5,947 nt of DNA from an uncultured bacterium (GTDB taxonomy: Bacteria; Cyanobacteriota; Vampirovibrionia; Gastranaerophilales; Gastranaerophilaceae): positions 1 to 5,947 of the forward strand of contig URRM01000093.1 of the NCBI GenBank assembly GCA_900550295.1, written 5' to 3'. The notes beneath the pieces are model-generated. The model had not been told where the DNA came from and ran no database searches. It saw only the letters and a list, made by a program, of their open reading frames with translations. The position numbers and the translations under genes are program-made. Of this stretch, positions 1 to 5,929 are shown piece by piece (position 1 is the first letter of the stretch; every line of letters starts with the position of its first letter).

Positions 1-198
1 GAAATTTTGGAATTGTATAAAGAATTTATCAGAAAAAATGAAAGTTTTGTAAATACTGATACGGTTGATAAAATAGTACTTGTAGGCAAGTTGGAAACAA
101 TGCCAAAAGAAGAAATTTTAGAAATAGAAACGAAAATTCAAGATGTAATTCATACAGGTAAATTAGAGGAATTGCTGGAATTTTGTGATAAAATATAA
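1..198 (+). CDS. 3' end of an unidentified gene (5'-truncated by window edge)
   Basis: The frame is open from the first base and ends with TAA at 196-198, giving 65 visible residues. A TTG at 7 could serve as a start but has no Shine-Dalgarno room, so this is most likely the C-terminal part of a longer protein. The visible part is charged and helical. A short segment reading 'NTDTVDKIVLVGKLETMP' is followed by an acidic helix (KEEILEIETKIQDVI) and a last helix ending EFCDKI. The layout '(x)TVDK..L...G.L...E...IE..I..VI' recalls the C-terminal helix of MazF/PemK-family endoribonuclease toxins, but the core of such a domain would lie outside the window, so this is only a guess. The gene ends 44 bases before ade on the same strand with no terminator between, so the two may be co-transcribed. 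Coding status is fairly sure; function is unknown. Confidence 0.6.
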   Translation, partial: EILELYKEFIRKNESFVNTDTVDKIVLVGKLETMPKEEILEIETKIQDVIHTGKLEELLEFCDKI

Positions 199-242
199 GG
201 AACAAAGTGTTTAGGATTTTATAGATTTAAGAAAGGAATAAA

Positions 243-1973
243 ATGCACCAAGAAGAATTTATTGCAGTTGCTTTAGGTGAAAAGAAAGCAGACTTAGTAA
301 TTAAAAACGCACAAATTGTAAATGTCTTAACCGAAGAAATTTATGAAAGCGATGTAGCAATCACAAATGGTAGAGTTGCAGGTGTTGCAAAAGGTTATCA
401 AGGTGAAAAAGAAATTGACTTAAAAGGTGCATTCTTAACTCCGGGCTTTATTGACGGACACGTTCACATTGAAAGTTCAATGATGTTACCTCACAGATTT
501 GCTCAAGCAGTAGTTCCTGCGGGTACAACAACAGTTGTGACAGATCCTCACGAAATTTCAAATGTTTTAGGTTTGCATGGTATCAGTTTTATGAGAGAAG
601 CTTCTAAAAACTTACCATTAAGAGTTTACACAATGCTTCCATCTTGCGTTCCTGCAACTTCTTTTGAAACTTCAGGTTTTGAATTAAATGCTTATGACTT
701 GTCCTTATTGATGGATAAAGATTGGGTTTTAGGTTTAGCTGAAATGATGAACTTCCCAGGGGTTTTGATGAGAGATAAAGAGGTTATGGCTAAAATTGAT
801 TTGGCTTTACAATATAAAAAACGTGTAGACGGTCACGCTCCACAAGTTTCAGGCGAAGACCTTTGTGCTTATATTGCAAGTGGTGTAACATCAGACCATG
901 AATGTACAGATCCAGAACAAGCTCTTGAAAAATTAAGACAAGGTATGTACATAATGGTTCGTGAAGGTACTGCGGCAAAAGATTTAGATGCATTAATGCC
1001 AATTCTAAAACACAACAATAATCGTAAGATTTTATTCGTAACAGATGATAGACATCCGGAAGATTTGCGTGTTCACATTGGCGGAATGGTTCAAAGAGCT
1101 GTAGAAAATGATGTTAACCCTATTAAAGCAATTCAAATGGCAAGTTTAAATACTGCAGAATACTTTAAAATTCAAGACTTAGGTGCTATTGCCCCTGGGT
1201 ATAAAGCAGATTTCAACGTATTTGCATCAATGAAAGATTTTACAAAACCGATTATGGTGTTCCAAAATGGTGAAGTCGTTGCTGAAAACGGTAATTTGGT
1301 AGCTTCATTAGAAAAAGTTAACGTTCCGTCAACAAGAGGTTCTGTAAACGTAGGTTGGTTGGAAGAAGATAGTTTACATATTCCAGCAAAAGGTAGCAAG
1401 GTTAACGCTATTGAAATTATCCCTCACCAATTAATTACAAAACAAACTGTTGTAGATGTAAAAGTTGAAGATGGTTTGGCAAAAGCAAACTTGGATGATG
1501 ATGTACTAAAAATTTGTGTTGTAGAACGTCATAGAGCAAGCGGAAATATTGGTAAAGGCTTTGTAAAAGGTTTTGGCATTAAAGAAGGTGCTATTGCCTC
1601 AACTGTTGCTCACGATTCTCATAACATGATTATCATCGGTACAAATGACGAAGATATGCTTTTGGCTCAAAAAGAACTTGTTAAATCTCAAGGTGGTAAG
1701 GTCGTAGTTAGAAACGGTGAAATTTTGGCTAAATTACCTCTTCCTGTTGCAGGTTTGATGTCTTATGAAGATATTGAATTTGTTACAGAAAAATCAGAAG
1801 CTTTAAACAAGGCTGCAAAAGAAATCGGTTGTGTTGTTGATGATCCGTTTATGACAATGGGCTTCCTATCATTACCTGTAATTCCTCAATTGAAAATTAC
1901 TGACAAAGGTATTTTCTCAACTGATATCTTTAACTTTATAGATATTTTTGAAACAGAACCTGCAAAAGTTTAG
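243..1973 (+). CDS. ade: Adenine deaminase (adenine aminohydrolase)
   Basis: This is a cytoplasmic amidohydrolase-superfamily enzyme that hydrolyses adenine to hypoxanthine and ammonia in purine salvage. Its 576 residues match the usual family length (about 575-590). Visible metal and active-site motifs in order are: the H-x-H pair in GFIDGHVHIESSM (His73, His75), DPHE (101-104), the bridging glutamate in GLAEMMNFPGV (Glu167), VDGHAP (His198), SDHECT (His219), and FVTDDRHP with the catalytic-type Asp268. NPIKAIQMASLNTAEYF (292-308) and GAIAPGYKADF (314-324) close the amidohydrolase core. The C-terminal Ade domain carries RHRASGNIGKGFVKGFG (429-445) and AHDSHNM (456-462). All expected residues are present, so it should be active with Mn or Fe bound. 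The ATG start is supported by AAAGGA at 232-237 with 5 bases of spacing. The TAG stop is followed two codons later by a second in-frame TAG, then by a hairpin terminator 23 bases past the stop. There is no room upstream for a purine riboswitch within the 44-base gap. Confidence 0.97.
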   Translation: MHQEEFIAVALGEKKADLVIKNAQIVNVLTEEIYESDVAITNGRVAGVAKGYQGEKEIDLKGAFLTPGFIDGHVHIESSMMLPHRFAQAVVPAGTTTVVTDPHEISNVLGLHGISFMREASKNLPLRVYTMLPSCVPATSFETSGFELNAYDLSLLMDKDWVLGLAEMMNFPGVLMRDKEVMAKIDLALQYKKRVDGHAPQVSGEDLCAYIASGVTSDHECTDPEQALEKLRQGMYIMVREGTAAKDLDALMPILKHNNNRKILFVTDDRHPEDLRVHIGGMVQRAVENDVNPIKAIQMASLNTAEYFKIQDLGAIAPGYKADFNVFASMKDFTKPIMVFQNGEVVAENGNLVASLEKVNVPSTRGSVNVGWLEEDSLHIPAKGSKVNAIEIIPHQLITKQTVVDVKVEDGLAKANLDDDVLKICVVERHRASGNIGKGFVKGFGIKEGAIASTVAHDSHNMIIIGTNDEDMLLAQKELVKSQGGKVVVRNGEILAKLPLPVAGLMSYEDIEFVTEKSEALNKAAKEIGCVVDDPFMTMGFLSLPVIPQLKITDKGIFSTDIFNFIDIFETEPAKV

Positions 1974-1996
1974 TTTTAGAAAATAAATTCTTAAAA

Positions 1997-2030
1997 AAGG
2001 CGGTCGATGAAATTTTTTATCGACCGCCTT
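1997..2030 (+). terminator. Hairpin terminator after ade, probably bidirectional
   Basis: A perfect 12-bp stem pairs AAGGCGGTCGAT (1997-2008) with ATCGACCGCCTT (2019-2030) around a 10-base AT-rich loop. It is preceded by an A run (1993-1998) and followed by the only moderately T-rich TTCTATTATT. It lies 23 bases after the ade stop and stands out as the most GC-rich short element in the gap. The U-tract is weak for ade but strong (six T) when read on the - strand, as is common for bidirectional terminators. Confidence 0.85.
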
Positions 2031-2143
2031 CTATTATTGTATTAATTAGCGGTAAAAATAATACAAAAAACTCTAAAATTGTGATAAATATTGAACAAAT
2101 TGTTGTTGATATTCAAAATGATAAAGATAGAATAGAAAAAATT

Positions 2144-2175
2144 AAAGAGGTTTTACAGTTTTGTAAAACCTCTTT
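2144..2175 (+). terminator. Second hairpin in the ade downstream gap, terminator-like
   Basis: A perfect 13-bp stem pairs AAAGAGGTTTTAC (2144-2156) with GTAAAACCTCTTT (2163-2175) around the 6-base loop AGTTTT. On the + strand it runs into CTTTA, so T-rich bases within and just after the stem could serve as a short U-tract. On the - strand it is followed by AATTTTTTC, a better tract. It may back up the ade terminator, end a short transcript from the spacer, or stop antisense transcription coming from the right. Only three of its stem pairs in a row are GC-type (AGGT region), so it is weaker than the first hairpin despite its length. Confidence 0.6.
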
Positions 2176-2232
2176 CTTTACAACATGTAACAAATCGTCA
2201 AAAACATGGCAATTATTATTTTTAGGGTTTTT

Positions 2233-2238
2233 TATAAA
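2233..2238 (+). promoter_or_regulatory. Possible -10 box (TATAAA) for the 2269 gene
   Basis: TATAAA lies 30 bases before the GTG start of the 542-residue protein. It would give a leader of about 24 bases that contains the Shine-Dalgarno sequence at 2259-2262. Two hairpins cut this gene off from ade, so a promoter is expected here. No good -35 hexamer is present 16-18 bases upstream (the bases there are AT-rich, around CAATTA), so the call rests on the -10 match and position. AT-rich DNA gives such matches by chance. Confidence 0.3.
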
Positions 2239-2258
2239 GACAAGTTAGTGTAAGAAAT

Positions 2259-2262
2259 AGGA
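2259..2262 (+). promoter_or_regulatory. Shine-Dalgarno AGGA supporting the GTG start at 2269
   Basis: AGGA (in AATAGGAAA) is six bases before the GTG at 2269. There is no ATG nearby in frame, and the following residues (initiator Met, then INLSALSA) resemble the start of the next gene's protein (Met-Ile-Asn). Together these favour GTG as the true start. Confidence 0.65.
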
Positions 2263-2268
2263 AATATT

Positions 2269-3897
2269 GTGATTAATTTAAGTGCATTAAGTGCAATTAA
2301 ATCAAGTAGTAATATTCAGAAAGTGAATTCTGACAACAGTTTTCGCTACTCGACTATTGTTCAAAAGCCGGATACTTTTGAACGTACTTGCCCTGTTAAT
2401 TTTACCGGCGGTTCAAATAAATCAAAACAGTATGAAAAAACGACAGAAACACTTAAAACTATTGGACAAAATGCTCAATTATCTTTAGATGGTCATTTGG
2501 CATCTGAAGGTTGGGCAGGTAAAGTTGCGGATAGTGTAAGTGTTTTATGGAATTCAAAAAATAGAGCCGTTTTGGTTCAAAAGGATATTGACACTTACAA
2601 TCAACAAATTGATGATTTGAAAAAGTCAATTAAAGATAAGAAATTCCCTGAAAAGTTTCAAGAAATATTTGGTGTTGAATACAAAAATAGTAACATCACA
2701 AAATACAATAAAAAAGTTAAGCAGTTTAAATTAGCGGTTACAACTCAGGCTATGTCTGATATTGTGTCGAAGAAGTTATCTGAAGATTTAACTGTATTTA
2801 AAGAAAATAACGGTAAACTTCAAGATAAAGTTGAGAAAAAAATAAACTATTATGCAACGACAGGCTCTGTTCCATATTTGTATCATACAACTCCAAAAGA
2901 ACAAATTTTTGAAAATATGGAAAAATCGTTAGTATCAATTATTGGTTCAAAAGAAACTTTAGACAACACTTTAAAGGCTTCGGGTATGGACACTGAAAAG
3001 ATGTCTATGGAAGAAAAATATAGTGCTTATGGAGTCATGGCAGAATTTTTAGATGAAACAATGAAAACTACTGCAAAAAATGTTCGTGCTGGAAAAACAT
3101 TACAGGAGTTGCAAAAAGAATATGATGACTCTTATGAACATGCTTATGGTCATACAAATGACATTCAAGAAAGAGTTGATAAATACAATCGTTCTCAAGA
3201 AATTGGTGCAGCAGCAGTAAAAGGTGCGACTCGTTCTGTATTGTCGGCTTTGACATTATTGGTTGCTCCTGAAATGGGATTTGCACAAATTGTAGCAAAA
3301 TCTGCGACAACAATGGGTATCAAAATTTTAGTAGACGGTTCTGATAAATTAAGTAGCGATAAAGAGGATGCATTAGATAGCAAAAACTTTAAAAAACTTG
3401 TACACTCAGCATCAATAAGTGGTGCAGAAAAACTTGCATCAGGAGTTTTAGGCTCTGTAGTTCCTGCCTTTGACACTGGTTACGAGTTCTTAGACCAGAT
3501 TTTAGAACAAGGCAAAGACGTTGCATCTGATACAATCTTAGGTTTGACTTCTGAAAAATTGAAAAAAGGAAATTGGGCAACAAATCAAATTATTCCAAGA
3601 ATGTTAATTTCGTTTGTATTCAAAAATATTAGCCCTAATGATGATGTAATCAAAGAAATTTTGAGTGCAACAAAAGGTAGTGTAAATCAGGCTATGAAAT
3701 ATTCTACTCGTGAACGTGATGCTGTAAAATCGTTTATGGAAGGCACAAAACAAGCATTGTCAAAGGTTGAAGTAAAAGATACGAAATCATTAGAAGAATT
3801 AAAAAAATTGTCAAATGAAGATCCAAAAGAATTTTTGAAAATTATGACTTCCGCATTGCAACAAGTTATAGATGAAAAAAATCGTGAAATGGATTAA
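2269..3897 (+). CDS. Uncharacterised 542-residue protein with PVNFTG motif and central hydrophobic region
   Basis: I do not recognise a family. The protein has no signal peptide. Its polar, Ser/Asn-rich N-terminus (1-50) contains the only cysteine (Cys41) next to PVNFTG (42-47), a motif style I associate with Gastranaerophilales proteins. Residues 100-190 are Lys/Glu-rich and helical, with coiled-coil-like stretches (QKDIDTYNQQIDDLKKSIKDKK at about 104-125). Residues 208-310 are a second charged helical region. Residues 312-356 are Ala/Gly-rich and hydrophobic (GAAAVKGATRSVLSALTLLV, then MGFAQIVAKSATTMGIKILV). A Gly/Ala/Ser-rich stretch follows (378-400, SISGAEKLASGVLGSVVPA). The C-terminal 60 residues are again charged and helical. 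The hydrophobic centre between charged helices could be a membrane-inserting hairpin or simply a buried helical core. The start is GTG with AGGA six bases upstream. It is probably the first gene of a unit with the DUF1284 gene, whose start lies 42 bases after its stop and with no terminator between. Confidence 0.9.
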   Translation: MINLSALSAIKSSSNIQKVNSDNSFRYSTIVQKPDTFERTCPVNFTGGSNKSKQYEKTTETLKTIGQNAQLSLDGHLASEGWAGKVADSVSVLWNSKNRAVLVQKDIDTYNQQIDDLKKSIKDKKFPEKFQEIFGVEYKNSNITKYNKKVKQFKLAVTTQAMSDIVSKKLSEDLTVFKENNGKLQDKVEKKINYYATTGSVPYLYHTTPKEQIFENMEKSLVSIIGSKETLDNTLKASGMDTEKMSMEEKYSAYGVMAEFLDETMKTTAKNVRAGKTLQELQKEYDDSYEHAYGHTNDIQERVDKYNRSQEIGAAAVKGATRSVLSALTLLVAPEMGFAQIVAKSATTMGIKILVDGSDKLSSDKEDALDSKNFKKLVHSASISGAEKLASGVLGSVVPAFDTGYEFLDQILEQGKDVASDTILGLTSEKLKKGNWATNQIIPRMLISFVFKNISPNDDVIKEILSATKGSVNQAMKYSTRERDAVKSFMEGTKQALSKVEVKDTKSLEELKKLSNEDPKEFLKIMTSALQQVIDEKNREMD

Positions 3898-3939
3898 AAT
3901 AAAATTATGGAATTAGGAAAATAGAAGGAAATTAGAAAA

Positions 3940-4482
3940 ATGATTAATGCAGTAAATGCAACAACACCGACAAACAACATAAGTTATGTATCAAAACCAA
4001 ACACAATAGCATTAAGACCACATCACTTTTTATGTTTGCCAGGGTATAAGGGATATAATTATAATCAGGCACAAGTAAACAGTTGGGATATAATTTCAAA
4101 ACAACTGAAGGATAACCCCGATACAGATATTTTGATTAAAAGCGGCAAAGATGATTTGTGCAAAAAATGTCCAAATGACGGTTCAGGCACTGCAATTTGC
4201 AAAGATGATTCAGTAAATAAATTGGATGAAAAGGTTAAATTTTTAATAGGAATAGAAACCGGTAAGACATACAAGTTCAGTGAAATAATGAAACGTATGA
4301 AATGGGTTATGACACCGGAAGTTCATAAAGAATTATGTTCAGATTGTTGTTGGTGGCGAAAAGGCTTATGTCGTGATACCTTTGCAGAAAATAGTACATC
4401 ACCATTGTTGAGCGTAACTTCAAAAGGAAAAATTAATACAAACGGTATAAAATATATACCTCCAACAACAAAAGTCGCATAA
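3940..4482 (+). CDS. DUF1284 family protein, probable metal or Fe-S binding
   Basis: The 180-residue protein carries the DUF1284 signature LRPHHFLCLPGYKG at 25-38. Next come GKDDLCKKCPNDGSG (69-83), a lone Cys87, DEKVKFLIG (96-104), and a Cys cluster LCSDCCWWRKGLC (132-144). That gives eight cysteines (32, 74, 77, 87, 133, 136, 137, 144) plus His28-His29. The family is uncharacterised and has been suspected to bind an Fe-S cluster; the cysteine pattern here agrees with that, but no cluster type can be read from it. The family core is usually about 130 residues. This protein adds about 22 polar residues in front (MINAVNATTPTNNISYV...) and about 35 behind (from Arg145 on), which look flexible. 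ATG is supported by GAAGGA at 3924-3929, 10 bases upstream, a rather long spacing. It lies 42 bases after the 542-residue protein gene and is probably translated from the same mRNA. The product is likely cytoplasmic, as no signal peptide is seen. Confidence 0.88.
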   Translation: MINAVNATTPTNNISYVSKPNTIALRPHHFLCLPGYKGYNYNQAQVNSWDIISKQLKDNPDTDILIKSGKDDLCKKCPNDGSGTAICKDDSVNKLDEKVKFLIGIETGKTYKFSEIMKRMKWVMTPEVHKELCSDCCWWRKGLCRDTFAENSTSPLLSVTSKGKINTNGIKYIPPTTKVA

Positions 4483-4522
4483 TTTTAATCTTTAATAATG
4501 ATATAAAAAATTATTTTTGATA

Positions 4523-4528
4523 TAGAAT
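4523..4528 (+). promoter_or_regulatory. Possible -10 box (TAGAAT) for a leaderless mRNA of the radical SAM gene
   Basis: TAGAAT, within TATAGAATAAAATT, ends six bases before the ATG at 4535. Transcription starting 6-7 bases after a -10 box would begin at or next to the ATG. No Shine-Dalgarno sequence is present in the 52-base gap, which contains no GG at all, and this fits leaderless translation. No convincing -35 hexamer is seen near 4500. The gap is almost pure A/T, so chance is a real alternative. Confidence 0.3.
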
Positions 4529-4534
4529 AAAATT

Positions 4535-5929
4535 ATGGCGAAAAAGATTTTATTAATTTATCCACCATCCCCAGTTATGAATAGAGAGGACCGTTGTCAA
4601 CAACCGACAAAGGACTTGCTTGTCATACCTCCATTGCCTCCGACAGATTTAATGTACTTAGCTTCAATTGCAGAGCAACAAGGGCTTGAGGCAATGATTA
4701 GAGATTACAGCTTAGGTGGTAATTTTGAAGAAGATTTAAAAGAATTCAAACCAGATTATTTGTTATTGAATGTTGCAACTCCAACGTTACAAAGCGATTT
4801 GGATTGTCTAAAGATTGCAAAAAAGATTTGTCCTAAAATTATAACTATTGCAAAAGGGGCTGTCTTTTTAACTTTTAATTCAGAAATTTTATTGAAAAAT
4901 AAAGCTTTAACATATATTATTTCAGGCGAAGCCGAAGAAACTTTAAAAGAACTTTTAAGTGGTGATGTTGAAATTAATGATATTTTGGGCTTATGGCATA
5001 GAGATGGTTTAGTTGCAAAGTTTAATGGTGTTAGACCTTTTATTCAAAATTTGGATGAATTACCATTTCCTGCTCGTCATTTAATAGATAATAATATTTA
5101 CAGAAGACCTGATAATAACAATGTTCAGGCAGTAATCAAAGTTTCCAGAGGCTGTCCGCATCATTGCTTTTTCTGCTTGGCAACTCCTACAAGCGGAAGT
5201 AAGGTTAGAATGCGTTCTCCTGAAAATATAATTGCAGAAATTCGTGAATGTATAACAAAATATAACATCAAAAACTTTATCTTCTGGTCAGATATATTTA
5301 ATCAAGATCGAGAATGGACTATGAATTTATGCAAAAAAATTATTGATAGTGGGCTTAAATTCACTTGGTCTGCAAATACAAGGGCTGATACAGCAGATGA
5401 AAGAATGGCAAAATATATGCATAAAGCCGGCTGTAGACTTGTAAGTATTGGTGTTGAAAGCGGTTCTCAATATATTTTGGATAAAATTGGAAAAGGAACT
5501 ACAATCAACGAAATTAGAGATACGGTTAAAGCTTTCAAAAAGGCTAAAATAAAAGTTTATAACTATTTTGTTATAGGTTTACCTTGGGATGATGAAGATA
5601 CTATAAACGAAACTATTAATTTTGCAATTGAATTAGATAGTGATTTTGTAAGTTTCTATACTGCAACTCCACTTCCTGCAACTCGTTTTTACCATTATGT
5701 TAAGAATGAATTACACGAAGAGATAGAAAGTTTTGAAAATTCTTATTACGAACCTTGTATAAGTACATATTCGTTATCAAAAGAACGAATTTTAGAACTT
5801 CATAAAAGAGCTGTTAAAGCATTTTATTTAAGACCTCTGTATATCTTGAAAATGCTTGTTAAAATACGCTCTTTTTACGAAATTAAAAGCTATTTTATGG
5901 CCGGAATGAAAATTCTTTTGAGTAAGTAA
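4535..5929 (+). CDS. Radical SAM protein with N-terminal cobalamin-binding-like domain
   Basis: The 464-residue protein has the layout of the B12-binding radical SAM (class B, BchE/HpnJ-like) superfamily. Residues 1-165 form a Rossmann-like domain: KILLIYPPSP (4-13), PPTDLMYLASIAEQQG (35-50), DYLLLNVATP (74-83), and ISGEAEETLKELL (129-141). LPFPARHLID (176-185) is the usual linker. The radical SAM core follows, with SRGCPHHCFFC giving the CxxxCxxC set Cys207, Cys211 and Cys214 for a [4Fe-4S] cluster and S-adenosylmethionine. IGVESGSQ (305-312) and FVIGLPWDDEDT (345-356) are typical core motifs. The N-terminal domain lacks the DxHxxG motif (RDYSLGG is in its place), so any cobalamin would be bound without the usual histidine ligand, as in many members of this superfamily. 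The last 40 residues are basic and hydrophobic (RAVKAFYLRPLYILKM...) and could touch the membrane. The substrate cannot be told from the sequence; methylation or another radical reaction on a lipid, sugar or cofactor is possible. The ATG has no Shine-Dalgarno sequence. Confidence 0.93.
   Translation: MAKKILLIYPPSPVMNREDRCQQPTKDLLVIPPLPPTDLMYLASIAEQQGLEAMIRDYSLGGNFEEDLKEFKPDYLLLNVATPTLQSDLDCLKIAKKICPKIITIAKGAVFLTFNSEILLKNKALTYIISGEAEETLKELLSGDVEINDILGLWHRDGLVAKFNGVRPFIQNLDELPFPARHLIDNNIYRRPDNNNVQAVIKVSRGCPHHCFFCLATPTSGSKVRMRSPENIIAEIRECITKYNIKNFIFWSDIFNQDREWTMNLCKKIIDSGLKFTWSANTRADTADERMAKYMHKAGCRLVSIGVESGSQYILDKIGKGTTINEIRDTVKAFKKAKIKVYNYFVIGLPWDDEDTINETINFAIELDSDFVSFYTATPLPATRFYHYVKNELHEEIESFENSYYEPCISTYSLSKERILELHKRAVKAFYLRPLYILKMLVKIRSFYEIKSYFMAGMKILLSK

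Larger units (their letters stand above)
2033..2248 (+). pseudogene. Possible gene remnant or non-ATG small ORF between ade and the next gene
   Basis: One frame stays open from inside the end of ade to a TAG at 2246-2248 with no ATG. The only usual start codon in it is GTG at 2081, which would give 55 residues and has no Shine-Dalgarno sequence. From about 2033 the translation looks like real protein: SIIVLISGKNNTKNSK, then IVINIEQIVVDI (strand-like), then QNDKDRIEKIKEVLQFCK (amphipathic helix). After about 2167 it becomes poor in structure (TSFFTTCNKSSKTW...). The protein-like part reaches upstream of the only start codon and runs into the first hairpin, which fits the decayed 3' end of a former gene better than an intact small gene. 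The second hairpin (2144-2175) sits over the end of the good part. It could also be a chance reading of AT-rich spacer. No family is recognised. Confidence 0.22.

Noticed and set aside
199..242. Purine riboswitch or promoter (TATAGA at 220-225) before ade
   Set aside because: The gap is too short for a riboswitch aptamer plus switch. A start site set by this -10-like box would fall inside the Shine-Dalgarno sequence, and no -35 is seen. Co-transcription with the upstream gene is simpler.
790..1399. Open frames on the - strand inside ade (790-1002 and 1172-1399)
   Set aside because: They lie wholly within a gene with all family motifs intact, show no family signature of their own, and have unnatural composition. 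They are shadows of ade.
2278..2295. Perfect tandem duplication of TTAAGTGCA at the start of the 542-residue protein gene
   Set aside because: There are only two copies of nine bases, encoding Leu-Ser-Ala twice. This is too little to call a repeat element.
3068..3583. Three overlapping - strand open frames inside the 542-residue protein gene
   Set aside because: They overlap one another in different frames and have low-complexity His/Leu/Gln- or Ser-rich translations, as expected from reading the complement of AT-rich coding DNA.
3907..3924. Mini reading frame ATG...TAG (Met-Glu-Leu-Gly-Lys) in the gap before the DUF1284 gene
   Set aside because: Five codons without a ribosome binding site, and no attenuator structure around it. 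Best seen as chance.
4065..4274. - strand open frame inside the DUF1284 gene
   Set aside because: The + strand frame carries the DUF1284 signature across this region, and the - strand product has no recognisable features.
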